From: Falsihalocynthiibacter sp042445055
GTDB taxonomy: Bacteria > Pseudomonadota > Alphaproteobacteria > Rhodobacterales > Rhodobacteraceae
DNA: 64,000 nucleotides
Direction: 5' to 3'
Assembly (NCBI RefSeq): GCF_042445055.1
Contig: NZ_CP170339.1
Span: 682,001-746,000, forward strand
Program-made: the position numbers and the translations under genes
In this document: positions 50,536 to 59,612 of the stretch, piece by piece
Position numbering within the stretch: the stretch's first letter is position 1
How the letters are laid out: each line of letters starts with the position of its first letter
Notes under the pieces: model-generated
What the model was told of the DNA's origin: nothing
What the model saw: only the letters and a program-made list of their open reading frames with translations
Databases searched by the model: none

Positions 50536-50862
50536 ATGCGCGCCCCCAGTGATTGCCACAACATGGCCGATTTGCGGACCGAGATCGACACGCTTGATCG
50601 TCGCTTGATCGCTATTTTGGCCGAGCGGATGACGTATATTGATCGTGCCGCGGCGATTAAGGCCCGTGACGGATTGGCGGCGAACATTCCCGAGCGTGTT
50701 GAGGAAGTCGTAAGCAACATCAAAAAACTATCTCGGGAAGCCGATTTTCCTGAAGCCCTCGCAGAGTCCCTCTGGCGCGAAATGATCGCGTTCGCTATTG
50801 CCCGCGAAGAGGCCATTTTAAGCTCTACGAAGGAGGGTTCCGATGACGGCAACACTGATTGA
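50536..50862 (+). CDS. Chorismate mutase (AroQ class, stand-alone)
   Basis: The 108-residue all-helical AroQ-type domain normally converts chorismate to prephenate for Phe/Tyr synthesis. Key positions are RTEIDTLDRRLIAILAER (first arginine and helix 1), AAIKARDG (the lysine of the active site) and ESLWREMIAFAIAREE. The ATG follows TAGGAG. It sits between fhs and folD, overlapping folD by 20 bases, so it is co-translated with a C1 enzyme. Such a position has no obvious metabolic reason. It could instead be a mutase-like protein with another substrate, such as isochorismate. Confidence 0.8.
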   Translation: MRAPSDCHNMADLRTEIDTLDRRLIAILAERMTYIDRAAAIKARDGLAANIPERVEEVVSNIKKLSREADFPEALAESLWREMIAFAIAREEAILSSTKEGSDDGNTD

Positions 50863-51745
50863 TGGCAAAGCCTTTGCCGCAAGCGTTCGTGAAAAAGTTG
50901 CGGTGCATGTCGCGCGCCTGAAGGATGAGCACGGCATCACTCCGGGCCTCGCGGTCGTCCTAGTTGGCGAGGACCCAGCAAGTCAGGTTTACGTGCGCTC
51001 CAAGGGGAAGATGACCAACGAGGTTGGCATGAACTCCTACGAGCATAAGTTGGCCGCAGATACGAGCGAGTCAGATTTGTTGGACCTGATCGCCAAGCTT
51101 AACGCCGACTCCAATGTTAACGGCATTTTGGTGCAGCTTCCCTTGCCTGATCACCTTAACGAAGATCTGGTCATTAACGCGATTGACCCAGCCAAGGACG
51201 TCGATGGCTTTCATATTTCCAACGTTGGATTACTGGGGACAGGACAGAAGGCAATGGTGCCTTGTACGCCGCTGGGTTGCCTTATGATGCTGCGCGAGCA
51301 CCATGGCTCGCTCTCTGGGTTGAATGCGGTGGTCATTGGGCGCTCAAATATTGTGGGGAAGCCGATGGCGAATTTGCTTTTGGGCGATAGCTGTACGGTC
51401 ACGATTGCCCACAGCAGAACCAAGGACTTGCCTGATGTTGTGCGCTCTGCGGACATCGTTGTCGCGGCTGTTGGACGCCCAGAGATGGTACCAGGAAGCT
51501 GGATAAAAGAGGGAGCGACAGTGATTGACGTGGGCATCAACCGCGTTCCCGCGCCAGAGAAGGGCGAAGGCAAGACGCGACTTGTCGGAGATGTCGACTT
51601 TGCTTCTGCCGCCGAGGTTGCCGGTGCGATCACGCCAGTTCCGGGTGGTGTTGGCCCAATGACGATCGCTTGCCTATTGGCGAATACACTTACCGCAACA
51701 TGCCGCGCGCACGACCTCGCCGAGCCAGAAGGGCTTACAGCCTAG
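50843..51745 (+). CDS. folD: Methylene-THF dehydrogenase / methenyl-THF cyclohydrolase
   Basis: The 300-residue bifunctional cytosolic enzyme interconverts 5,10-methylene-, 5,10-methenyl- and 10-formyl-THF with NADP. Signature blocks are YVRSKGKMTNEVGM (with the catalytic lysine), VQLPLPDHL, VDGFH, GRSNIVGKPMANLLL (NADP site) and PVPGGVGPMT. It starts inside the chorismate mutase gene. Its stop shares CTAG with a convergent crotonase gene, so no terminator lies in between. Confidence 0.97.
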   Translation: MTATLIDGKAFAASVREKVAVHVARLKDEHGITPGLAVVLVGEDPASQVYVRSKGKMTNEVGMNSYEHKLAADTSESDLLDLIAKLNADSNVNGILVQLPLPDHLNEDLVINAIDPAKDVDGFHISNVGLLGTGQKAMVPCTPLGCLMMLREHHGSLSGLNAVVIGRSNIVGKPMANLLLGDSCTVTIAHSRTKDLPDVVRSADIVVAAVGRPEMVPGSWIKEGATVIDVGINRVPAPEKGEGKTRLVGDVDFASAAEVAGAITPVPGGVGPMTIACLLANTLTATCRAHDLAEPEGLTA

Positions 51746-52542
51746 CTCGGATCGGAATAGTTTGGCGCCCGTCCTTCTAGCCCCGCAAGCACGGCTTCGG
51801 TCTGGTTTGCGGTGCCAAGCAGTTTCGCCTGAGCTTCGGACTCGAGGATCAACACCTCATCGGTGCTGGAATGTTCGATATCTGTAAGAAGCTGCTTGGC
51901 AACGCGCGTCGCGTCCGGGCTTTTGGTTGCAATATCAGAAGCGATATCCAGTGCACGTCTCAAGGGATCGGCGTTGATCTCCGTGATAAAGCCGGCTTCA
52001 AGGGCGGGCTCTCCGAGGAATACTTCGGCGGTATAAGTGTATTTCCGGATGATATCGGCGCGCGCAAGGCTAGGCATGATCGCCATACCGCCCATGTCCG
52101 GAACCAAGCCCCACTTTCCCTCTCGGATGGCAAACTTGGTATCTGGTGTTGCAATACGCATGTCCGCACCAAGCATGATCTGAAATCCGCCGCCATAGAC
52201 ATGCCCATGCACAGCCGCAACAACGGGCATGGGTAAGTCGCGCCATACCATCGTGGCGCGCTGAAACAGGTTGGATGCGCCATGCGTTCGCGCCGTAATC
52301 CCGCCGGTCTTGGACATTTGCGCCACAAGCTTCCCGAACGTAGAGGTGTCTAGGCCCGCACAAAACGCGGGACCATCGCCAGAGAGGACAACGGCCCGAA
52401 CATCGTTCCGGTTCATCAGTGACTCGCCCGTTGCGACAATTGCTTCAATCATCTCGAGATCGAGCGCATTGCGCTTTTCTGGGCGGTTGAGTTTGACCAT
52501 GGCGATATGGTCTTGGATGGTCAGGTTCACACGGTTGGACAT
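51742..52542 (-). CDS. Enoyl-CoA hydratase/isomerase family protein (crotonase)
   Basis: The 266-residue cytosolic crotonase-fold enzyme acts on acyl-CoA thioesters. The oxyanion-hole segments are PAFCAGLDTS and VYGGGFQIMLGADMRIA. The region of the catalytic acid reads AIREGKWGLVPDMGG. Its Asp/Glu pattern is closer to dienoyl-CoA isomerase- or lyase-like members than to canonical beta-oxidation hydratase, so the reaction is open. It converges with folD through a shared CTAG. A short gap without a visible terminator separates it from the AAA ATPase upstream on the same strand. Confidence 0.85.
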   Translation of the reverse strand: MSNRVNLTIQDHIAMVKLNRPEKRNALDLEMIEAIVATGESLMNRNDVRAVVLSGDGPAFCAGLDTSTFGKLVAQMSKTGGITARTHGASNLFQRATMVWRDLPMPVVAAVHGHVYGGGFQIMLGADMRIATPDTKFAIREGKWGLVPDMGGMAIMPSLARADIIRKYTYTAEVFLGEPALEAGFITEINADPLRRALDIASDIATKSPDATRVAKQLLTDIEHSSTDEVLILESEAQAKLLGTANQTEAVLAGLEGRAPNYSDPS

Positions 52543-52628
52543 GGCACACTCTCCTTTTGCGAGAGTGTGCGCCCAAATCCGTTGCGCGCCAAGGTGTTCC
52601 GCTGGGTCACAGCGATGCGTAGGGCGAA

Positions 52629-53939
52629 TTAGTGGACGATTGCCTCTTCCTTCACGAACATATTAGCCCAAGCGCGATCAATCAGTTCAGGAGACATCTG
52701 ATAGGGAATGCCTTCGAATTCGCAGATCGCGATCATCTGGTCGATAAGGAATATCGGTTGATAGTTGGCATATACGTTATCGATTTCGGGATACTTCTTC
52801 TTGAGAAGATGCACGAGTGCGGCCTCATCCAGTGGCATTTTGCGTCGCCGTGCCATCATCGCGAAAATCTTGAGGAAGTCTTCTTGGTTCGGACCATCAA
52901 TCTTGATCTTGAAGAAGATACGACGCAGCGCCGCCTTATCGAAAATCTCATTCGGGTGGAAGTTTGTCGAGAAAATAACGAGCGTATCGAAAGGTACTTC
53001 AAACTTCTCACCCGATTGAAGAGCGAGGATATCCTTGCCTTCCTCGAGTGGAACAATCCAGCGGTTGATGAGGGCCTGCGGCGGCTCTTCTTGGCGACCA
53101 AGGTCGTCCACGATAAACACGCCGCCCGTTGATTTAAGCTGCAAGGGCGCTTGGTAGGTTCGGGATGTCGGATTGTAGACCAAGTCAAGCATCGACAGCG
53201 AAAGCTCACCACCCGTAATTACGGTCGGACGCTCGCAACGCACATAGCGGGTATCGTAACGGTTCGCAGTACGACGAAGAGAGTTCGGATCGTCTTTCTG
53301 TACCTCTGCGGCGCTGTGAACGATTGGGTCATAGACGGTAATGACCTGACCCGCATATTCAATCGCGCGCGGTACATAGATTTTGTCGCCTAGGGCGTCG
53401 CGGATACCATTAGAGATCGAGGATTTACCGTTACCCGGAGGACCGTACATCAGAATGGAGCGACCAGAACTCACCGCGGGGCCAAGTTGATCCAGTAGGT
53501 CAGGTGGCAGAATCAGATGCCCCATCGCGCCCGTAAGCTGATCGCGATTAATCATGATGTTGCGAATGGATTGCCGCTTTACCTGCTCTTGATAGACGGC
53601 TAGTGGCACGGGCATCGCGCCATAGTATTCCGACTGGCTTAGGGCATCTAGCGCGCGCGCTTTGCCTTGGTCCGTAAGTTGGTACCCCATTTCGTTGCCG
53701 GAGTTCGCGTGCAATGTCCCTGTCGCCTCAATCAGTCGCTGTTCTCGCGCCAGATCAACCAGTTCCTGCGTTACAGGTATCGGCAGACAGATCGCCTCGG
53801 CAATTTCGGACACCATGTCGACATTCTTCCGAAATAGCGTTTTGATAAGAATGTCGCGCATCATGACGGGCGACAAGTTCATCTCATTGAGACGTTTCGG
53901 GGCGGGCGGAGCGACGACGCTCGTGGGTTCAAATGACAT
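52629..53939 (-). CDS. AAA-family ATPase next to the Tad pilus locus
   Basis: The 436-residue soluble protein. Residues about 20-110 form a helical, winged-helix-like N-terminal domain (AEAICLPIPVTQELVDLAREQRLIEATG, YQLTDQGKARALDAL). Walker A is GPPGNGKSS (166-174), Walker B VFIVDDLG (274-281), and an LRRIFFKI arginine segment follows sensor-type VIFSTNFHPNE. The ATG at 53939 is chosen over an earlier start because MSFEPTSV fits an N-terminus and the upstream piece lacks a ribosome-binding site. It is oriented like the Tad genes but separated from them by the opposite-strand membrane gene. Role unknown. Confidence 0.65.
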   Translation of the reverse strand: MSFEPTSVVAPPAPKRLNEMNLSPVMMRDILIKTLFRKNVDMVSEIAEAICLPIPVTQELVDLAREQRLIEATGTLHANSGNEMGYQLTDQGKARALDALSQSEYYGAMPVPLAVYQEQVKRQSIRNIMINRDQLTGAMGHLILPPDLLDQLGPAVSSGRSILMYGPPGNGKSSISNGIRDALGDKIYVPRAIEYAGQVITVYDPIVHSAAEVQKDDPNSLRRTANRYDTRYVRCERPTVITGGELSLSMLDLVYNPTSRTYQAPLQLKSTGGVFIVDDLGRQEEPPQALINRWIVPLEEGKDILALQSGEKFEVPFDTLVIFSTNFHPNEIFDKAALRRIFFKIKIDGPNQEDFLKIFAMMARRRKMPLDEAALVHLLKKKYPEIDNVYANYQPIFLIDQMIAICEFEGIPYQMSPELIDRAWANMFVKEEAIVH

Positions 53940-54094
53940 TGAGTGTACCTGTATTGTTTGGCAGCGAGATTGGTTCGCATATTTTTGTGATGATTCTACC
54001 TCTCTGTGCAGTAATGACCACAAAATTCTGTTTCGACCTTTGGCAATCAGCATGGTCTGCGGCTAGTGTTGCTCAAAAGTAAACGCAGGCACGC

Positions 54095-55711
54095 ATGAAG
54101 CAAATAAATTCAACACTTTTGGCCACTGTTTTGGTTGGTGTGACGATCATATTTTCTGGTCTGTCCATCGCTAAGGGTGGGTTATTCCTTGGAAAACACG
54201 AAGTTGACGTGTTGCATTTCATGGATATTCTCCGCCGTTTGCAACTCGGGTATGACATTCATATCGAATTCCAGACTCCAATCGGCGTAATGGCCTTTGC
54301 GCCGATCATCTGGTTCTCGAATTTAGGCTATGACCTAGGGATAAGTTTCGTTCTGGCCCAAACGCTGTTAGCAGTCTTGCTTTTGCCTGTCGTTTGGTGG
54401 GTTGGTGTGTCGCGGTTGGGTCCGATTGCGGCGATGTTCTTTGGCATCAGTATTCTGGCGATTGTTTGCGCAATTGTAGGCGGTGGAAGCGAAAACTCGC
54501 CGTCTATTTCTATGCACTATAACCGCTGGTCATGGGCTATCTCCTTGTCTGTGTTGGCGCTCGGTGTGATTGCTCCACAGGAGGAACGCCGCCCACGACC
54601 AAATCTCGAGGGTCTCATGATCGGTGTTGGCATGGCCGTCCTTGCGCTGACCAAAGTTACGTACTTCGCGGGCTTTGCGATCCCTATCACAGTGGGCTTG
54701 ATTTTGAACCACAACATGCGGGCGCTTGTCATGGCCGTTGGCGCGGGGCTTGCTGTCGCTGCACTTGCTACTGCGATCTTGGGGGTGGAGTATTGGTCGG
54801 CATACTTGGGTGACTTGCTACGCGTAGCGGGTTCAGACGTTCGGCCCTATCCAGGGGCAAGTATGCTTGACCTTCTCGGCGCGCCCGCGTTCATCGGGAT
54901 TTCATTCTTGGCGTTCATGAGTTGCGTTGTACTTAGACAGTCCGATCAGAACAAAGAGGCGCTTTTGCTTCTGCTTTGTATGCCCGGTTTTTATTTCGTT
55001 ACGTATCAGAATTTCGGAAACGACCCTGTTTGGCTCTTGTTTGTGATTATTGTTCTGATGGTCTACAGGCCACGGAATGACATTCGCAATGGCTTGGGCT
55101 GGAAGATGCGCTCTGCTGCATCCGGGGTTGCTATTGCGGCGCTGGCTGTGATGGTGCCCTCATATATTAACCTTGTGACGAGTCCGCTGCGCCACGCTTT
55201 TGTTGATGCATCCGAGTATGCGCCGTTCTTGCCGGATGTATCGATGGACATTCACACGGCGGATATTCGTGGCAAAAAGGTTACCATTTCTTCGCGAGTT
55301 TTTAGCGAAGAGTTGGAGGAATTTGTTTCGCCTCCCGAGGATGAAGATATCCGTGAAATCGCGGGAATGGTCCTTCCAGACTGCACGTTAGAGGGTGGGG
55401 TTGCCGCTATGCAGCACGCAATCAGCGCTGGTGTGTCAAAGAATGTGGCGGCTCAAGGTAGCTCACTCTTTGTCGCAGACGTAATCATGGCACTATGGAT
55501 CGAGGCAGGAATGCTGCCGGCGATCGGATCCGCTCCATGGTATTACGGGGGCCTTACTGGGTACGATAATGCGTCTTATTTATTGGTTCCGAAATGCCCA
55601 TTGACCGCAATACAAAGAATAATTCTGGACAACATAGCCGAGCGTGAGGGCGAAACGTTGTCTCTTATCGAGGATACTGAGCTATATGCGTTCTTCCGCA
55701 TTGACCGCTAA
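54095..55711 (+). CDS. Uncharacterised polytopic membrane protein (possible GT-C glycosyltransferase-like)
   Basis: The 538-residue protein has about 10 predicted membrane helices in residues 8-365 and a soluble C-terminal part (365-538). The first extracytoplasmic loop has HEVDVLHFMDILRRLQLGYDIHI, which recalls the acidic/aromatic loop of GT-C enzymes. The tail has PPEDEDIREIAGMVLP and scattered Cys. It lies opposite to and between the Tad genes and the AAA ATPase, and its stop shares CTAA with cpaA. I do not recognise its family; a glycan-related role is a guess. Confidence 0.55.
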   Translation: MKQINSTLLATVLVGVTIIFSGLSIAKGGLFLGKHEVDVLHFMDILRRLQLGYDIHIEFQTPIGVMAFAPIIWFSNLGYDLGISFVLAQTLLAVLLLPVVWWVGVSRLGPIAAMFFGISILAIVCAIVGGGSENSPSISMHYNRWSWAISLSVLALGVIAPQEERRPRPNLEGLMIGVGMAVLALTKVTYFAGFAIPITVGLILNHNMRALVMAVGAGLAVAALATAILGVEYWSAYLGDLLRVAGSDVRPYPGASMLDLLGAPAFIGISFLAFMSCVVLRQSDQNKEALLLLLCMPGFYFVTYQNFGNDPVWLLFVIIVLMVYRPRNDIRNGLGWKMRSAASGVAIAALAVMVPSYINLVTSPLRHAFVDASEYAPFLPDVSMDIHTADIRGKKVTISSRVFSEELEEFVSPPEDEDIREIAGMVLPDCTLEGGVAAMQHAISAGVSKNVAAQGSSLFVADVIMALWIEAGMLPAIGSAPWYYGGLTGYDNASYLLVPKCPLTAIQRIILDNIAEREGETLSLIEDTELYAFFRIDR

Positions 55712-56211
55712 TTGTTAAAGAACGCCGCGCAAACCAGATAGATTATGAGCAGGAACCCGAGCGATAGGCCCGCTGGGAATTCATTGGGGCGATGCCAGCT
55801 TTCCCAGTTTGGCGCTAGATTCAGAGCGAGAGAAGACGATCGCGCGAGTCGGTGGGCGACAAAACCCACAAGCAGACACGCGGCAAGGAGAATGGTGAAC
55901 TTCGAAATATCGCCACGCGCGACAAACAGAGAGATCGCCGCAAAAATCTTGGCATCTCCTGCTCCGACTGCTCCAAAACTGCTAGCAATGAAGCCGATAA
56001 CGAGCATGACAATCCCGTTGACCCAGCCTGCCAGATATTGATCCATCGGCAGCGCAACAAGGCCGACCACTGCGTAAACACCGATTAGGGCAAGCACTGC
56101 GGTGTTGCGGATTTTCATGTGCTTGAGGTCGCTAAACATAACCCACAAACAAATAGGAAGGGCAAATGGCAAGAAAGCCATTGCCGCTCCCGCAGTAAGC
56201 GTCAAATCCAA
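55708..56211 (-). CDS. cpaA: Prepilin peptidase CpaA/TadV
   Basis: The 167-residue type IV prepilin peptidase (aspartate family A24) processes the Flp pilin leader peptide. The two catalytic aspartates are Asp28 (FSDLKHMKIRN) and Asp86 in GAGDAKIF. It has about five membrane helices. It lacks the cytosolic cysteine-rich methylation domain of PilD, as expected for the short Tad type. It is the last Tad-cluster gene seen here, after tadD, with 2 bases between them. Confidence 0.9.
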   Translation of the reverse strand: MDLTLTAGAAMAFLPFALPICLWVMFSDLKHMKIRNTAVLALIGVYAVVGLVALPMDQYLAGWVNGIVMLVIGFIASSFGAVGAGDAKIFAAISLFVARGDISKFTILLAACLLVGFVAHRLARSSSLALNLAPNWESWHRPNEFPAGLSLGFLLIIYLVCAAFFNN

Positions 56212-56213
56212 AT

Positions 56214-57068
56214 TTACGCGCCCCCCTCAAGAGCAGATAGCGAGCGTACGGCGGATTCGAAATGCTGTGGATGCGTTTCGATCGCGTCCTTAAGCAGGCC
56301 CTTGCCGGTCGCAACATCACCCTGCTTGATCGCAGAAAGCGCCATAGTATGCAGAAGCTGCGCGCGCTCTTCTTGGGTCATTGGTACAATCGGAATCTCA
56401 TAGTTCCGCTGTGCGCCGCGTGCCAAGACGAGGTTGTTTTTGGCAGTGAACAGCTTGCTGTCATAAGAAATGGCGTCGCCAAAAAGCTTCTCGGCTTTTT
56501 CGTAGTTCCCGCGTGTGAGCATGGAGTAGCCCCAGTTGTTCAACACGTTTGCGGGCTTGGTGGTCAGGCCTACGGCGGTTTCGTAGTAGCTGTCCGCTTT
56601 GTCCCAGTCTTTGTTCGAGTCGGCGATCATCGCCTCAAGGCGATAGCGTTTGAACGTCTCGACTGTTGGTGGAACGCTATCGAGCATCGTCTCGGCTTCG
56701 TCCCATTTGTTGGACCGGATTAGAGCGTCGGCGTAATTGACACGGTCGTCGCTGGTGCCTTGTGAGCTCTCGACAACAGCTTTCCAGCTCGACAGAGATT
56801 CCTCAGGCTTTTTGGCGCGTACCAACGACAGCGCTAGACCGCGCTTGAAATCAATGCGGTTTGGCTCGTTAAGCACGGCTTTTTTGTAGTAAGCGACGCC
56901 CTCGTCGGGGTCTGCGACGGTCAACATGATATCGTTCAGGTTGCTCTCGTCTATTACATTCAAGTCCTTTACCGCACGTTCGACATCGGCCGTGTCAGAG
57001 GAATCTCCGCACGCGGAAAGGGTAATAGCGCTGCACAAGCACAGCGATAGAAAGAAGGGATGGCGCAT
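56214..57068 (-). CDS. tadD: TadD-like TPR lipoprotein
   Basis: The 284-residue precursor has a lipoprotein signal peptide with lipobox LSAC (lipidated Cys20), followed by tandem TPR repeats (about 50-250; NNWGYSMLTRGNYEKAEKLFGDAISYD). TadD proteins are outer-membrane pilotin-like assembly factors for the Tad secretin. It sits after a second, shorter TPR lipoprotein, so this locus carries two. Confidence 0.85.
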   Translation of the reverse strand: MRHPFFLSLCLCSAITLSACGDSSDTADVERAVKDLNVIDESNLNDIMLTVADPDEGVAYYKKAVLNEPNRIDFKRGLALSLVRAKKPEESLSSWKAVVESSQGTSDDRVNYADALIRSNKWDEAETMLDSVPPTVETFKRYRLEAMIADSNKDWDKADSYYETAVGLTTKPANVLNNWGYSMLTRGNYEKAEKLFGDAISYDSKLFTAKNNLVLARGAQRNYEIPIVPMTQEERAQLLHTMALSAIKQGDVATGKGLLKDAIETHPQHFESAVRSLSALEGGA

Positions 57069-57095
57069 TTTTGCGTCCTTTACTGCTCAATTCTC

Positions 57096-57650
57096 TCACG
57101 GAGTTTCAAGGAGCAGATAACTACCTGTTCCGCGCCTCACCAACTCAAAATTATTCTTATTGGTCTCATCATACGACGGATTCTCAATTTTTTCGAGTGC
57201 CAGTGTGAGATTTTTGCGGATTGAGTCGCTTTCGCCACTATCCAGCGCAAAGGCCGTTTGGAACACACGGCTAGCCTCGCCAACCTGACCAGTTTCCATG
57301 AGAACGACACCGAGGTTATTCCATGCTGGAACAAAGGTCGGATCCTCGTCCACGGCCTGTCTCAGGAGTTTTTCTGATTGTCCTAGCCTTCCCAGCCGAA
57401 GATTCGCAGACCCAAGCGCGCTTAGCACATCAATCGACATTCCGTGCTGCGCAGCGGCCCTTAGGTACGCCTTGAGCGCCAGCTCATATTCGCCCGCTTC
57501 CATGAGCCTGTGCCCAACCAAGAGGCCGTCCACACCCTCTTCGGCGCTTAGGCCTGGGGCATAGGGATTCCCATTTGCGTCAAAGCCGCCCGTGGTATCA
57601 CAGGCGGCCAATAGCAATGTCAGTACAAGACTCAGCTTTGCGGCGTTCAT
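57096..57650 (-). CDS. Second, shorter TPR lipoprotein of the Tad locus
   Basis: The 184-residue precursor has lipobox LAAC (Cys17) and TPR repeats in residues about 45-150 (LMEAGEYELALKAYLRAA, VPAWNNLGVVLMETGQVGEASRVFQTAFALD). It is related in design to the neighbouring TadD, 27 bases downstream, and follows tadC by 5 bases, so both are probably in the Tad operon. It may assist the secretin or the inner-membrane platform; which is not clear. Confidence 0.8.
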   Translation of the reverse strand: MNAAKLSLVLTLLLAACDTTGGFDANGNPYAPGLSAEEGVDGLLVGHRLMEAGEYELALKAYLRAAAQHGMSIDVLSALGSANLRLGRLGQSEKLLRQAVDEDPTFVPAWNNLGVVLMETGQVGEASRVFQTAFALDSGESDSIRKNLTLALEKIENPSYDETNKNNFELVRRGTGSYLLLETP

Positions 57651-57655
57651 GCCAG

Positions 57656-58630
57656 CTAGAATCCAGTAGTTGATAGGGTCTGCGCAATACCATAAACGGA
57701 CGGACCGATAAGAATTATCAATAGTGGCGGAACTGTCAGCATCATGGTCGCCAAAGTCATCTTGGTCGGCAGTTTGTTCGCCTTTTCCTCGGCGCGCATA
57801 ACGCGTTTGTCGCGCATTTCTTCCGCATAGACCCGCAGGGCGTCTGCGATGGAGGTACCGAAGGTCTGCGATTGGTTCAAAACAGTCACAAAACTACGCA
57901 CATCCTGAATGCCGCAACGATCGGCCATGTCGTTTAGGACCAAAACCTTGTCCTTACCCGCTTTTGATTCGTGGGCAACGATCGCGAATTCATCGGCGAG
58001 ATCAGGGAAGCCTGCACGAATTTCTTGGCTAACGCGGAGAATGGATTGATCGAGCGATTGCCCCGCCTCAACGCACACCAGCATCATATCGAGCGAATCT
58101 GGAAAGCCGTTAGTGATAGCTTCCTGACGGGTTTGAAGGCGGCGGTTAACCCAGTATTTGGGTGCCATGTATCCGATCACACCTGGAATCAGAATGGTCA
58201 TCATCGAGGATTGTAGTGCGCCCTCTTCGCCGTTGGAGGTGGCGAGTGTATAGATCGCGCCTGCGATAAGTGCGCCCAAGCCAAGCGCAAATTGTGCAAA
58301 GTGATAGGTCCGCACGGAAGTCTTGTCGCGATAGCCTGCCTGCATAAGTTTTAGGCGAACGGCCGAGAATTCCTCTTCGTCTTGAGGCTCCAAGAAATTT
58401 GAATATTTCTCAAGCTTGTCATTCTTGCTCGAGCGCAGCGCCTCTGATTTGCCCCGATCACGCGAAGCACGTTCCTGCCGCAATTTCTCTAGTGGATCGA
58501 CCTTCTTTTGAAGAAGGAACGGCAGCGTCATGATGATCAGTAGAAATCCGATCACACCTGCAACGATAACTGGCCCAAATTCTCCAAAGTTATCAGAGAG
58601 CATCGTATTGAAAGCTTCCAAGAGTTCCAT
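57656..58630 (-). CDS. tadC: Tad pilus inner-membrane platform protein TadC
   Basis: The 324-residue GspF-family protein has membrane helices at about residues 18-38, 110-150 and near the C-terminus (MTLATMMLTVPPLLIILIGP, 295-315). The T2SSF domain (175-300) has DMMLVCVEAGQSLDQSILRVSQEI. It partners TadB in the inner-membrane platform driven by CpaF. tadB ends 9 bases upstream. Confidence 0.93.
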   Translation of the reverse strand: MELLEAFNTMLSDNFGEFGPVIVAGVIGFLLIIMTLPFLLQKKVDPLEKLRQERASRDRGKSEALRSSKNDKLEKYSNFLEPQDEEEFSAVRLKLMQAGYRDKTSVRTYHFAQFALGLGALIAGAIYTLATSNGEEGALQSSMMTILIPGVIGYMAPKYWVNRRLQTRQEAITNGFPDSLDMMLVCVEAGQSLDQSILRVSQEIRAGFPDLADEFAIVAHESKAGKDKVLVLNDMADRCGIQDVRSFVTVLNQSQTFGTSIADALRVYAEEMRDKRVMRAEEKANKLPTKMTLATMMLTVPPLLIILIGPSVYGIAQTLSTTGF

Positions 58631-58639
58631 CGTCTGCTC

Positions 58640-59608
58640 CTAGACCTTAATGTTCACAAGCGATTTCATCACAAAGATATTCGCAATTAGGAAGCCGGCA
58701 ACCACGAGACAAGCAGGAATGAAAACTGACGTTTCCTTAACTTCGTCATAGTAGTCAGGCTGAATGACGTTGATCATGATGAGGGCTAGAATTGGGAAGC
58801 CAGAGAGGAACATCCCTGACCATTTCGCCTCGGCCGTAATGGCATTCACGCGGCGGAAAAGCTTAAAGCGGGCGCGAATAACTTTCGCAAGACCATCAAG
58901 AATTTCGGCAAGGTTACCACCGGAAACCTGCTGAATCGTCACCGCCACGGCCAAGAAGCGGAGATCCTGCATATCCATCCGCTCGGCCATATGTTTGAGA
59001 GCTTCGCCAACGTCGCGGCCATAAGCTGTCTCATCGGCAATAACGCCCATTTCGGTTCCAAGGGGATCAGAAACCTCCTTGGCCACAATGGAGATCGCTG
59101 AAGAAAAAGGATGCCCAACACGTAGCGAGCGCACCATAAGTTCCACCGCGTCGGGGAGTTGCTCCTCAAGCATCGCGAGGCGTTTTTTGGCTTTTCCGTT
59201 AACCCAGACAAATACCGCGCCCACGCCCATTACAATGGCAAGGCCGACTCTGAGTGGGGCGGATGCCGCTGTGGCGACGGTCAGGCCCAAAAATGCAAAG
59301 ATAGAGAGGGCAATCATCACAAGGATAAGCTGCGAAGGTGAGAAAGCGATGTTCGCCTTCTGCGCTTTTTGTGCGAGCAGTGAGTAAAGTGGGATGCCTT
59401 TGGATTTTAGGTGCTGGCCCATTTCCTTGCGGAGTTGGTCAAGAACCTGTTCACGGTTTCCGCCCTTCTCGAGCATGTCTAGTCGGCGGTTCACACGACT
59501 GTTCAGGCTGATGGATTTGCCGAATACAGTGAGATAGATGCCCTCAACCAGGACCAATACCGCAACGAATATGAGGACGTAAATCAGGGGCGCTGCACTG
59601 ATAATCAT
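58640..59608 (-). CDS. tadB: Tad pilus inner-membrane platform protein TadB
   Basis: The 322-residue GspF-family protein has membrane helices at about 5-27 and 90-130 and at the C-terminus. The T2SSF domain (170-290) has VELMVRSLRVGHPFSSAI. The ATG at 59608 (MIISAAPLIYV) is used; a much earlier ATG at 59725 would overlap cpaF. cpaF ends 4 bases upstream. Confidence 0.93.
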   Translation of the reverse strand: MIISAAPLIYVLIFVAVLVLVEGIYLTVFGKSISLNSRVNRRLDMLEKGGNREQVLDQLRKEMGQHLKSKGIPLYSLLAQKAQKANIAFSPSQLILVMIALSIFAFLGLTVATAASAPLRVGLAIVMGVGAVFVWVNGKAKKRLAMLEEQLPDAVELMVRSLRVGHPFSSAISIVAKEVSDPLGTEMGVIADETAYGRDVGEALKHMAERMDMQDLRFLAVAVTIQQVSGGNLAEILDGLAKVIRARFKLFRRVNAITAEAKWSGMFLSGFPILALIMINVIQPDYYDEVKETSVFIPACLVVAGFLIANIFVMKSLVNIKV

Positions 59609-59612
59609 GGGC

